From Rhizobiaceae bacterium (GTDB lineage: Bacteria > Pseudomonadota > Alphaproteobacteria > Rhizobiales > Rhizobiaceae): a stretch of DNA of 8,573 nt. The stretch's first letter is position 1. The number at the start of each line of letters is the position of its first letter. The position numbers and the translations under genes are program-made. Positions 1 to 6,972 of the stretch are shown here, one piece after another. A model generated the notes under the pieces. That model searched no databases and was not told the DNA's origin. It saw nothing but the letters and a program-made list of their open reading frames with translations. The stretch is from the NCBI GenBank assembly GCA_004299545.1, contig SCRB01000358.1, positions 1-8,573 on the forward strand, given 5' to 3'.

Positions 1-1683
1 GGTGAAGACCTCGATCCCCCAGCCCATGAGACCGAAGAAGGGGCCGTCGAGGCCGAATGGCATGGTGACCAGCGCAAGTACCATCGCCGGCATGACGACG
101 AAGGAGATGACGGGCATCGTCGCGAGGTTGCCCACGACGCCGAGTGACGAGACGCGCTGGAAATGCCAGGCGGCGAAAAGTGCTGTCGCACTTCCGGCGA
201 CCAGCGACGTCATCGCCACGTCACCGACATGCCCGACGACGTAGGCCGTGCCGCCCGCGAACCACGAACGGTTCGCGGGCGTTGTTTTGCGGCCGGCATG
301 CCGCCGCTGTTTCGCCTCGCTCCAGGCAGCATAGGCGGCGATCAGCGCGGCCGTCGCGGCGAAGGACATCTGGAAACTCGGCCCCGTCACCTCGTGCGGT
401 GTCATCGCTATGACCAGGATCGCGGCGATGGCGAAATTGCGCATCGATATGGCGGTGCGGTCCAAAAGGACCGCCAGCAGCATAACGGCGAGCATGAAGA
501 AGCTGCGCTGGGTCGCGACGCCGTTGCCCGAAATCAGGAGATAGAAGGTGATGGCGGCAAGAGCCGTAGCCGCGGCATATTTCTTCGCGGCATGGCGGGA
601 GGAGAATTCCGGGAAGGCGGCGAGCAGGAGGCGGATGAACGTCATGACGATGCCCGCGACCAGCGCCATATGCAGCCCGGAGATGGAAAGCACATGGGCG
701 ACGCCGGTGATGCGCAGGCTCTCGTTGATGTTTTCCGGTATGCCCGCCTGCATGCCGGTGATGAGGGCGACCGCGATCTCGCCATCGGCACCGCCGATCC
801 TGGCGCGGATATGGTCCGAAAGCGCTGCCCGAACGGATTCGAGCCCCTGTTCCGCCCTGCCCCAAAGCGATGGTGGCCCGATCGCGGCCGGTTCGGGTGT
901 CGAGAGGAAAAAGCCGCTCGCCCCTATTCCCATGAAATAGCTTTGGAAGGAAAAGTCATAACCGGACGGCCGCACCGGTCCCGTCGGCGGCAGCAGCCTC
1001 ACATAACCCGTCACCCCGCCGCCGACCACGACACCGGCCGGTACCTTGCGGGCCGAGACGCGGACGCGCTCCGGCGCATAGCGCAGATGAGGTCCGGACG
1101 TGTCTACGATATCGACCGTGAGTCGGGTCCGGCCGCTGGCAAGCTTTTCGATCTCGACGACGCGTCCGGTAATATGGGAGTTGATTTCCGATCCCATCAT
1201 CTTCGTGGACAGCCGCCACGTCTCAAGCTTGGCGAAGCCGAAGCCGGCGATGACAAGAAAGAGCGCGACAAAGCTCATCCGCAGGCGGAACCTGCCGCGC
1301 GCCAGAGCGAACAGCACGACAAGCGCAATGCCCGAGGTGAAAAGCGGCACGGCCGACGGCTCGAAATCGAGCGAAAAATAGAGGATAACGCCGATGGCCA
1401 GGAAGACGGGAATGAAGAGAAAGGCCGTTCCCCGTTCCCATTCGGTTGCCGAATCCCGCGTGATCGCCAAGGCGATCCCTGCGACGGCGGTTGCTAAGCG
1501 AAACGGCGGACGGTTCTTTCGCGACGGCTTCGCCACCGTCCGGACGGCGGCGTCGGCGGGCTGCGTCGGCCATCGCTGCGGCCGGTCGGGTCGATAGGCG
1601 GTATCGCCGGGAAGGTCCGCCGAGGACGAGGCAGCAAAGTGCGAGCGTTCGTCCGCTGCCCTTTCCCCGCTGTCGCTCCCCAT
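1..1683 (-). CDS. comEC: ComEC/Rec2-family membrane protein, N-terminal part (cut by window edge)
   Basis: The reading frame is open from an ATG at 1683 to the left edge and gives 561 codons, so the C-terminal part is missing. Residues 1-85 are polar and Arg/Pro/Ala-rich. Hydrophobic stretches near 88-104, 117-128 and 136-150 are followed by a region that fits the family's periplasmic OB-fold domain (about 160-300). The competence membrane domain then shows family motifs: HVLSISGLH (330-338), [10 protein letters not shown] (385-394), [12 protein letters not shown] (430-441) and [14 protein letters not shown] (506-519). In naturally competent bacteria ComEC is the inner-membrane channel that takes up single-stranded DNA; whether this organism is competent cannot be seen here. 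The metallo-beta-lactamase-like C-terminal domain found in many members would lie outside the window. The start is supported by GGAG eight bases upstream and by an in-frame stop at 1723-1725 with no other start between. It is divergent from gltX. Confidence 0.93.
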   Translation of the reverse strand, partial: MGSDSGERAADERSHFAASSSADLPGDTAYRPDRPQRWPTQPADAAVRTVAKPSRKNRPPFRLATAVAGIALAITRDSATEWERGTAFLFIPVFLAIGVILYFSLDFEPSAVPLFTSGIALVVLFALARGRFRLRMSFVALFLVIAGFGFAKLETWRLSTKMMGSEINSHITGRVVEIEKLASGRTRLTVDIVDTSGPHLRYAPERVRVSARKVPAGVVVGGGVTGYVRLLPPTGPVRPSGYDFSFQSYFMGIGASGFFLSTPEPAAIGPPSLWGRAEQGLESVRAALSDHIRARIGGADGEIAVALITGMQAGIPENINESLRITGVAHVLSISGLHMALVAGIVMTFIRLLLAAFPEFSSRHAAKKYAAATALAAITFYLLISGNGVATQRSFFMLAVMLLAVLLDRTAISMRNFAIAAILVIAMTPHEVTGPSFQMSFAATAALIAAYAAWSEAKQRRHAGRKTTPANRSWFAGGTAYVVGHVGDVAMTSLVAGSATALFAAWHFQRVSSLGVVGNLATMPVISFVVMPAMVLALVTMPFGLDGPFFGLMGWGIEVFT

Positions 1684-1796
1684 CGCCCCCGCTCCGGTCG
1701 AAACGCTTGCACCTCGGCGGTCCTATGCTACATGAACGCCACCGAAACGCCATCGCGGCTTCGACTGCCCTGGCACCGTCTCCGGGAACTGCATCG
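1684..1796. other. 113-base divergent intergenic region between comEC and gltX
   Basis: Promoters for both divergent genes could lie here or within their 5' ends. TATGCT (1724-1729) resembles a -10 for gltX, but the only TTG-type -35, TTGCAC (1707-1712), is 11 bases away, which is too close. No inverted repeat or known operator is evident. Confidence 0.4.
1692..1695 (-). promoter_or_regulatory. Ribosome binding site of comEC
   Basis: On the minus strand GGAG lies eight bases before the ATG at 1683. The next in-frame codon of note upstream is a TAG stop at 1723-1725, and no ATG, GTG or TTG occurs between, so this site fixes the comEC start. Confidence 0.6.
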
Positions 1797-3215
1797 ATGA
1801 GTCCAGTCGTCACGCGCTTTGCGCCCTCGCCTACCGGCTTCCTGCATATTGGCGGCGCGCGCACGGCGCTGTTCAACTGGCTCTATGCGAAGCACACCGG
1901 CGGCAAGATGCTGCTCAGGATCGAGGATACCGACCGCGAGCGCTCGACCGACGCCGCTACGGCCGCCATCCTCGATGGCCTTTCCTGGCTCGGTTTGACA
2001 TGGGACGGCGAGCCGATCTCACAATATTCCCGCGTCGAGCGCCACAGGGAAGTGGCCGAGGAACTCGTCCGCCGAGGGAAAGCCTATTATTGTTATGCCA
2101 GCGCCGCTGAACTCGAAGAGATGCGGGAAAGGGCGCGCGCAGAGGGCCGCCCGCCCCGTTACGACGGCCGCTGGCGCGACCGCGACCCGGCCGAAGCGCC
2201 GGCTGGCGTCAAGCCCGTTATCCGCATCAAGGCTCCCACAGAGGGCGAAACCATCGTCCGTGACAAGGTTCAGGGCGATGTGCGGTTCCCGAACAAGGAC
2301 CTCGACGATTTCATCATTCTGCGTTCCGACGGAACGCCGACCTACATGCACGCGGTCGTGGTCGACGATCACGACATGGGCGTTACCCATATCATCCGTG
2401 GAGACGACCATCTGACGAACGGCGCCCGACAGATGGTGATCTATGATGCCATGGGATGGCCGGTGCCCGTCATGGCGCATATCCCGCTGATCCATGGGCC
2501 AGATGGAGCGAAACTCTCGAAACGTCACGGTGCGCTTGGCGTCGATGCCTATCGCGCGATGGGCTATCTCCCCGCCGCATTGCGGAATTATCTCGTACGG
2601 CTCGGCTGGAGTCACGGCGACGACGAGATCATGACCACCGAGGAGATGGTCCGCTGGTTCAAGATCGAGGACGTCAACAGGGGCGCGGCGCGATTCGATT
2701 TCCAGAAACTGGAGGCGCTGAACGGCGTCTATATGCGGCACTCCGACGATGCCGATCTGCTTGCGGTCTTCCTCGACGCCCTGCCCTATCTTCCCGACGG
2801 GCCGAAACTGCTGGCGCGGCTCGACGGCAAAGCAAAAGAGCGCCTTCTGAAGGCGATGCCGGGCCTCAAGGAAAGAGCCAAGACGCTGGTCGAACTCGTG
2901 AATAACGCTTATTTTCTTGTCGCCGAGCGGCCTCTCGAACTCGATGAGAAAGCAGCCGCCATCCTGGATGGCGACGCGCGAAAGACCCTTGCCACCCTGC
3001 TGCCGCGGCTTGAGACCGTGGAAGACTGGAATGCCGCCTCTGTCGAGGGTGTGGTACGCGCCGAGGCGGAGGCGGCCGGCCTCAAGCTCGGCAAGGTGGC
3101 GCAGCCTTTGCGCGCCGCGCTGACAGGCCGGGCAACATCGCCGGGCGTTTTCGACGTGCTCTCCGTGCTCGGACGGGCGGAAAGCCTGTCACGGATTCGA
3201 GATCAAATCGATTAG
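1797..3215 (+). CDS. gltX: Glutamyl-tRNA synthetase (GluRS)
   Basis: This cytoplasmic class I synthetase attaches glutamate to tRNA. The 472-residue product matches the usual bacterial GluRS length. The ATP-binding HIGH motif is HIGG (17-20) within [14 protein letters not shown], and the KMSKS loop is KLSKR (239-243). [12 protein letters not shown] (201-212) and [13 protein letters not shown] (265-277) are also typical, and the C-terminal helical anticodon-binding domain runs from about 330 to 472. Compared with my recollection of the E. coli enzyme, three of four zinc ligands are replaced: C99 is kept, but A101, W126 and D128 stand where Cys, Cys and His would be. Rhizobia usually lack GlnRS, so this enzyme may also mischarge tRNA-Gln for GatCAB to amidate; that is inference. 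The frame is open for 102 codons upstream, but ATG 1797 puts the catalytic motif at the normal distance from the N-terminus and has GGGAA (1784-1788) eight bases before it. The stop is TAG. Confidence 0.97.
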   Translation: MSPVVTRFAPSPTGFLHIGGARTALFNWLYAKHTGGKMLLRIEDTDRERSTDAATAAILDGLSWLGLTWDGEPISQYSRVERHREVAEELVRRGKAYYCYASAAELEEMRERARAEGRPPRYDGRWRDRDPAEAPAGVKPVIRIKAPTEGETIVRDKVQGDVRFPNKDLDDFIILRSDGTPTYMHAVVVDDHDMGVTHIIRGDDHLTNGARQMVIYDAMGWPVPVMAHIPLIHGPDGAKLSKRHGALGVDAYRAMGYLPAALRNYLVRLGWSHGDDEIMTTEEMVRWFKIEDVNRGAARFDFQKLEALNGVYMRHSDDADLLAVFLDALPYLPDGPKLLARLDGKAKERLLKAMPGLKERAKTLVELVNNAYFLVAERPLELDEKAAAILDGDARKTLATLLPRLETVEDWNAASVEGVVRAEAEAAGLKLGKVAQPLRAALTGRATSPGVFDVLSVLGRAESLSRIRDQID

Positions 3216-3296
3216 GAAAAAACCGACGAGGAAATTCGCATTGAAACCTGCCTTTTGCGGTGCAACATTGCGCCCGCGGCCATCCGCCGGTGTGGT

Positions 3297-3351
3297 GGTT
3301 TTGAAGTTCGTGACACTCGCCATATGGGTGCCTGGACGAACTTTCAAAACC
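3297..3351. repeat. 55-base interrupted palindrome upstream of gltA
   Basis: The left arm GGTTTTGAAGTTCG (3297-3310) and right arm CGAACTTTCAAAACC (3337-3351) are complementary over 14 pairs with one bulged base. The centre contains the perfect palindrome CCATATGG (3320-3327), with nine bases on each side between it and the arms. There is no T-run after the right arm, so it does not look like an intrinsic terminator. It could be a protein-binding site, a structured leader element or a copy of a dispersed palindromic repeat; the sequence alone does not decide. Confidence 0.65.
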
Positions 3352-3367
3352 GAAACCGCACTAGAAT
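3338..3367 (+). promoter_or_regulatory. Weak candidate gltA promoter
   Basis: TAGAAT (3362-3367) differs from the TATAAT -10 consensus at one position. Eighteen bases upstream, GAACTT (3338-3343) is only a poor -35. If this is real, the right arm of the 55-base palindrome would cover the -35 region, and the gltA leader would be about 185 bases long. The match is weak and offered only as a candidate. Confidence 0.2.
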
Positions 3368-3394
3368 TGTGAAGTCACGAGTGCCCTTTCGATG

Positions 3395-3439
3395 CGGAAA
3401 TTCGCCCGATGGCCGATATAGAGGTGAAACGAATTTCCG
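3395..3439. repeat. Perfect 10-base inverted repeat in the gltA leader
   Basis: CGGAAATTCG (3395-3404) is exactly complementary to CGAATTTCCG (3430-3439), with 25 bases between. Most of the left arm, GGAAATTCGC (3396-3405), also occurs as a direct repeat at 3230-3239, just after gltX. A second, overlapping pair, CCCGAT (3405-3410) with ATCGGG (3441-3446), could form instead. The role is unknown. Confidence 0.6.
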
Positions 3440-3449
3440 AATCGGGACA

Positions 3450-3468
3450 TGCGCCGCCTGAAGGCGCA
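3450..3468 (+). repeat. Small stem-loop in the gltA leader
   Basis: TGCGCC (3450-3455) pairs with GGCGCA (3463-3468) around a seven-base loop, GCCTGAA. A run of five T (3481-3485) follows only after 12 further bases, which is too far for a standard intrinsic terminator. It may be a weak terminator for gltX transcripts or a leader structure about 90 bases before the gltA start. Confidence 0.4.
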
Positions 3469-3544
3469 GTTTCATGCGTATTTTTCAACAATCCCAACCT
3501 TTTGAATTGCGTATTTCGTGCTCCCAGGCACTGCTGAAAAGAAG

Positions 3545-3550
3545 AAGGAG
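3545..3550 (+). promoter_or_regulatory. Ribosome binding site of gltA
   Basis: AAGGAG ends six bases before ATG 3557. It decides this start over the in-frame GTG at 3518, which would add 13 poorly supported residues and has no such site. Confidence 0.8.
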
Positions 3551-3556
3551 TTTGCG

Positions 3557-4846
3557 ATGACCGAATCGAATGCGAAACTGGAATTCGGCGGCAAAACGAA
3601 TGAACTCAAGGTGATGAAAGGGTCGGTGGGGCCCGACGTCATCGATATCGGCCCGCTCTATAAGGAAACCGGCGCCTTTACCTATGATCCCGGCTTCACC
3701 TCGACGGCGAGTTGCGAATCCGCAATCACCTATATCGACGGGGACGAGGGCATCCTGCTTTACCGGGGCTATCCGATCGACCAATTGGCCGAACACGGGG
3801 ATTTCCTGGAAACCTGCTATCTCCTGCTCTATGGCGAGTTGCCAACCAAGGCGCAGAAGGTGGATTTCGATTATCGTGTCACCCACCATACGATGGTGCA
3901 CGAGCAGATAAACCGGTTTTTCACCGGCTTCCGGCGCGATGCACACCCCATGGCGGTGATGTGCGGCGTCGTCGGCGCGATGTCGGCCTTCTATCACGAC
4001 TCCACCGATATTTCCGATCCGCACCAGCGCATGGTGGCCAGCCTTCGCCTGATCGCGAAAATGCCGACGCTCGCCGCGATGGCTTTCAAATACCATGCCG
4101 GCCAGCCTTTCGTGTACCCACGCAACGAGCTCAACTACGCCGCGAACTTCCTCCATATGTGCTTTGCCGTTCCGTGCGAGGACTATCGCGTCAATCCGGT
4201 TCTGGCGCGTGCCATGGAGCGCATCTTCATCCTTCATGCCGACCACGAGCAGAATGCCTCGACCTCGACGGTGCGTCTGGCGGGTTCATCTGGCGCGAAC
4301 CCCTTCGCCTGCATCGCGGCTGGCATCGCCTGCCTGTGGGGGCCAGCCCATGGCGGTGCCAACGAGGCGGCGCTCAACATGCTGTCCGAGATCGGCTCGG
4401 TCGACCACATTCCCGAATTCATCGCGCGCGCCAAGGACCATAACGATCCGTTCCGCCTGATGGGCTTCGGTCACCGCGTCTACAAGAACTACGATCCGCG
4501 CGCCAAGATCATGCAGAAGACCTGTCACGAGGTCCTGGGCGAACTCGGCATCAAGGACGATCCGCTGCTCGACGTGGCGATGGAACTGGAACGGATCGCG
4601 CTCACCGACGAGTATTTCATCGAGAAGAAGCTCTATCCGAACATCGACTTCTATTCCGGCATCACCCTGAAGGCGCTCGGCTTCCCGACCACCATGTTCA
4701 CGGTCCTGTTCGCTGTCGCGCGCACCGTCGGCTGGGTGGCGCAGTGGAACGAGATGATCGAGGACCCGAAACAGAAAATCGGCCGCCCGCGCCAGCTCTA
4801 TATCGGCAAGCCGGAAAGAGACTATATTCCGATCGCCAAGCGCTGA
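3557..4846 (+). CDS. gltA: Citrate synthase, type II (hexameric family)
   Basis: Citrate synthase condenses oxaloacetate with acetyl-CoA to give citrate, the entry step of the TCA cycle, in the cytoplasm. The 429-residue product has the usual length of the proteobacterial type II enzyme. The catalytic triad is visible: H265 in [10 protein letters not shown]306 in [13 protein letters not shown] and D364 in [21 protein letters not shown] (227-240) is another family signature. The N-terminal beta-rich segment (about 1-60), which in E. coli contributes to NADH regulation, is present. The start is chosen from AAGGAG six bases upstream. The gene follows gltX in the same direction after 341 bases, which suggests its own promoter, and it ends at an intrinsic terminator. 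It converges with the lpx operon. Methylcitrate synthase is a related alternative, but length and context favour citrate synthase. Confidence 0.97.
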   Translation: MTESNAKLEFGGKTNELKVMKGSVGPDVIDIGPLYKETGAFTYDPGFTSTASCESAITYIDGDEGILLYRGYPIDQLAEHGDFLETCYLLLYGELPTKAQKVDFDYRVTHHTMVHEQINRFFTGFRRDAHPMAVMCGVVGAMSAFYHDSTDISDPHQRMVASLRLIAKMPTLAAMAFKYHAGQPFVYPRNELNYAANFLHMCFAVPCEDYRVNPVLARAMERIFILHADHEQNASTSTVRLAGSSGANPFACIAAGIACLWGPAHGGANEAALNMLSEIGSVDHIPEFIARAKDHNDPFRLMGFGHRVYKNYDPRAKIMQKTCHEVLGELGIKDDPLLDVAMELERIALTDEYFIEKKLYPNIDFYSGITLKALGFPTTMFTVLFAVARTVGWVAQWNEMIEDPKQKIGRPRQLYIGKPERDYIPIAKR

Positions 4847-4870
4847 ACATTTTCAGATTGTCGAAACCCG

Positions 4871-4898
4871 GGGCGCCGCATGATGCCGGCGCCCTTTT
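4871..4898 (+). terminator. Rho-independent terminator of gltA
   Basis: GGGCGCCG (4871-4878) pairs perfectly with CGGCGCCC (4887-4894) around an eight-base loop, followed at once by TTTT (4895-4898). The hairpin begins 24 bases after the gltA stop. The final T is the last base of the lpxB stop codon on the other strand. Read in the minus direction the hairpin is followed only by CGGGTTT, so it may serve lpxB weakly at best. Confidence 0.85.
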
Positions 4899-6082
4899 CA
4901 TGTTTCTTGCCGCTTCGCGATCTCGGCGAGGACGATTTCCGCTGCCATTTCACCGGAAGGCCTGTCCGCCGCGAGCGCTGACAGCACGTCGTCGAAACCC
5001 GCCAGTTGCGCAGCCCGTTGAGGCGTGTCCGCCGCCAGTTGCTCCATCTGCCGCGCCAGCATGCCGGGGCGTACGAAGAAATCGATATATTCGGGGACGA
5101 TCACGTAGTCGGCGATGAGGTTGGGGAGCTGGCTGGACCAGATGGTGATGAGGTGGCGGAACAGTTTCATCACCCGGTCGGTCTTGTAGCAGGCAACGAA
5201 CGGCACGCGCGCGAGCGCCAGTTCGAGCGACACCGTTCCCGATGCCGCCAGCGCCGCGTCGGCTTCCGCGAAAGCCTGCCATTTCCGCTCGGCATCATGG
5301 ATGATTTCGGGCTTTTCCGGCCAGGATGCGGTCAGGGAGGAGACCAGACCCGCCAGATGCGGGACCGTCGGCAAAAGCAGCCGCAACCGATTGCCGCGCT
5401 CCTTGAGGAGCGTGACAGTCTCGCCGAACGGCCCGATCAGGCTGCGGATCTCGCTGCGGCGGGAACCCGGCAGCAAAAGCAGCGTCGTCATGGCCTCGGG
5501 GCGTCTTGATTTCGCGCGCTGCCGCTGTTTCTCCGCGGCTTCGATGATCGCAGGATCGCGCGCAAGCCTGTGGCCGACAAAGGTTCCGGGCGGACCCTTG
5601 AGGCGCACCAGCGCCTCCGGTTCGAACGGCAGGAGGCAAAGGACCCTGTCTATGTTCGGCTGCATCGCTGGGGCACGTCCGGCGCGCCAGGCCCAGACGC
5701 TTGGGCAAACGTAATGGACGATCGGGATCGACGGATCGGCACGGCGCACCTTCCGAGCCAGAGGCAATGTAAAACCCGGCACATCGATCGTGACGAGGCA
5801 GTCCGGCTTCCATCGGGCGATCGCACGCGCGGTTGCACCGATACGGTAGACGATGCGTGGCAGGTCCCGGACCACCGCGGTCACGCCCATGATGGCGATC
5901 TGACTCTGGTCGAAAAGCGAGTGGAGACCGCGGGCCTCGAGATGGCGGCCGCCGACGCCGAAAAGCTCGATCGTCCGGCCGGATCGGACGGCGAGCGATT
6001 GTACCAGGTCAGCACCGAGAAGATCGCCGGATTCTTCGCCGGCGACGACCGCGATCCGAAGAGGGCGTTTTTCCATCCTCAT
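4898..6082 (-). CDS. lpxB: Lipid-A-disaccharide synthase
   Basis: LpxB is a peripheral inner-membrane glycosyltransferase of family GT19. It joins 2,3-diacylglucosamine-1-phosphate (lipid X) to UDP-2,3-diacylglucosamine to make the lipid A disaccharide-1-phosphate. The 394-residue product has the usual length. Family blocks are present in order: VAGEESGDLLGADL (13-26), TIDVPGF (98-104), HYVCPSVWAWR (123-133), LLPGSRRSEIRSL (203-215), ASGTVSLELAL (280-290), CYKTD (298-302) and SQLPNLIADYVIVPEYI (317-333). Its ATG overlaps the lpxI stop as ATGA, so the two genes are translationally coupled. A second in-frame ATG at 6076 would shorten it by two residues and cannot be excluded. It is the last gene of the visible operon and its product uses that of lpxI. 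Confidence 0.96.
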   Translation of the reverse strand: MRMEKRPLRIAVVAGEESGDLLGADLVQSLAVRSGRTIELFGVGGRHLEARGLHSLFDQSQIAIMGVTAVVRDLPRIVYRIGATARAIARWKPDCLVTIDVPGFTLPLARKVRRADPSIPIVHYVCPSVWAWRAGRAPAMQPNIDRVLCLLPFEPEALVRLKGPPGTFVGHRLARDPAIIEAAEKQRQRAKSRRPEAMTTLLLLPGSRRSEIRSLIGPFGETVTLLKERGNRLRLLLPTVPHLAGLVSSLTASWPEKPEIIHDAERKWQAFAEADAALAASGTVSLELALARVPFVACYKTDRVMKLFRHLITIWSSQLPNLIADYVIVPEYIDFFVRPGMLARQMEQLAADTPQRAAQLAGFDDVLSALAADRPSGEMAAEIVLAEIAKRQET

Positions 6083-6972
6083 TCCGCTTCGCGCCGCAGG
6101 CCGATGACGAAGATCCCCAACGCATCGGCCCGTTCCATCGTCCTGTCATGATCGAGAATGAAGGAGCGGCCGGATTCCACGCCTATGCCGGCAAGGCCCG
6201 CCTGATGCGCCGCCTCGACGGTCGCGAGGCCGATGGTCGGCAGATCCGCGCGCAATTCCTGCCCGGGCTTGGCGCATTTGACCAGTACGCCACGTGTTTT
6301 CCCGGCAAGGCGACCGTGGCCCCGCAGTTCCTTCACCCGCTCCAGCAGCCCGTCGGTCCCTTCTATACCTTCGAGCGCGATGGCGCGCCCGCCTATGGCG
6401 ATAGCGGCCTGGCCGATATCCAGTTCCCCGATCGCACGCGCGGCCTGCAGGGCGGCCTCGATGTCCTTCCGATCCGACGCCAAGGGCATGGTTTTCGTCA
6501 TCGGCCCCGACGCGGCAAGCAGGTCGGGGACGATTTCATGCGCCCCCACGACCTTTATGCCATTGTCCTCGACAAGATCCACGACCGCCTTCAGCAATTG
6601 GTTATCGCCGCGGGCAAGCGGCACGACGAATCGGGCCAGAAGGCGGAACAGGCGAATTCCCCAGCGCATCCTCCAGGGGCTTGGTCGCCGCGCAACGTTG
6701 CCCGCCATGACGACATGGGTGGCGGAATTCTTCTTCAGGAGCGCTATGAAATCGGGAAAGCGTTCGAGTGGAAGCGTGACATGGGGATAGGTGGAAAAGC
6801 GATCGGCCGTTTCGTCCTCGCCGGCTATCTCGATCACGAAGGGAACATGGCCGGATCGGGCGAGGCTGGCCGCCACCTGCTGCGGCAGTTGGCCTCCGCC
6901 CGCCACAAGGGCAATCCGGTCCGAAGCCGAAAGCCTCGCCGACGAGGGTGCCTCACCCGTCTTGCCCGGCAT
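6079..6972 (-). CDS. lpxI: UDP-2,3-diacylglucosamine pyrophosphatase LpxI (DUF1009 family)
   Basis: LpxI hydrolyses UDP-2,3-diacylglucosamine to lipid X and UMP, replacing the unrelated LpxH of E. coli; the activity was established for the Caulobacter homologue. From ATG 6972 the product has 297 residues. The N-terminal domain has a glycine-rich ALVAGGGQLP segment (21-30) and VVMAGNVARRPSP (87-99). The C-terminal domain has AIGGRAIALEGIEGTDGLLERV (192-213), KPGQELRADLPTIGL (235-249) and GVESGRSFILD (264-274). D207 of EGTD is likely the residue matching the Caulobacter catalytic Asp, from memory and not aligned. ATG 6972 overlaps the end of lpxA by 20 bases; a TTG at 6981 would add three residues and a 29-base overlap. 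Neither start has a clear ribosome binding site, so coupling to lpxA translation is likely. Its place between lpxA and lpxB is the usual alphaproteobacterial order. Confidence 0.94.
   Translation of the reverse strand: MPGKTGEAPSSARLSASDRIALVAGGGQLPQQVAASLARSGHVPFVIEIAGEDETADRFSTYPHVTLPLERFPDFIALLKKNSATHVVMAGNVARRPSPWRMRWGIRLFRLLARFVVPLARGDNQLLKAVVDLVEDNGIKVVGAHEIVPDLLAASGPMTKTMPLASDRKDIEAALQAARAIGELDIGQAAIAIGGRAIALEGIEGTDGLLERVKELRGHGRLAGKTRGVLVKCAKPGQELRADLPTIGLATVEAAHQAGLAGIGVESGRSFILDHDRTMERADALGIFVIGLRREAE

Larger units (their letters stand above)
3216..3556. other. 341-base gltX-gltA intergenic region, probable gltA leader and promoter region
   Basis: No convincing gene is present; the only sizeable frame (TTG 3255 to 3461, 68 codons) has no recognisable domain and no ribosome binding site. 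No canonical intrinsic terminator follows gltX, whose stop is followed directly by a short A-rich run. The region holds three inverted repeats (3297-3351, 3395-3439 and 3450-3468), listed separately. It presumably carries the gltA promoter and part of the gltA 5' leader, but no close match to the rhizobial CTTGAC-N17-CTATAT consensus is evident. Confidence 0.7.

Noticed and set aside
163..1497. 444-codon open frame on the plus strand, antisense to comEC
   Set aside because: The opposite frame carries ComEC motifs throughout. The antisense product is Arg/Gly/Asp-rich with no domain, as expected of a non-coding frame opposite a high-GC gene.
1707..1729. TTGCAC...TATGCT as a gltX promoter
   Set aside because: The spacing of 11 bases is too short for a sigma-70 type promoter, and no better -35 lies at 16-18 bases.
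1491..1796. Upstream in-frame extension of gltX by 102 codons
   Set aside because: It overlaps the comEC 5' end in antisense, is Arg/Pro/Ser-rich, and would push the HIGH motif to about residue 120, unlike any GluRS I know. ATG 1797 fits the family.
1223..1876. 217-codon minus-strand frame overlapping the comEC and gltX 5' ends
   Set aside because: It is out of frame with comEC and crosses into the opposite side of gltX; composition is Arg-rich without motifs.
2019..2741. 240-codon open frame on the minus strand, antisense to gltX
   Set aside because: It is a shadow of the conserved GluRS core.
3255..3461. 68-codon frame in the gltX-gltA gap starting at TTG
   Set aside because: It has no ribosome binding site and no recognisable domain, and it runs through the inverted repeats.
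3485..4246. 253-codon open frame on the minus strand, antisense to the gltA 5' half
   Set aside because: The gltA frame holds a complete citrate synthase; the antisense product resembles no family.
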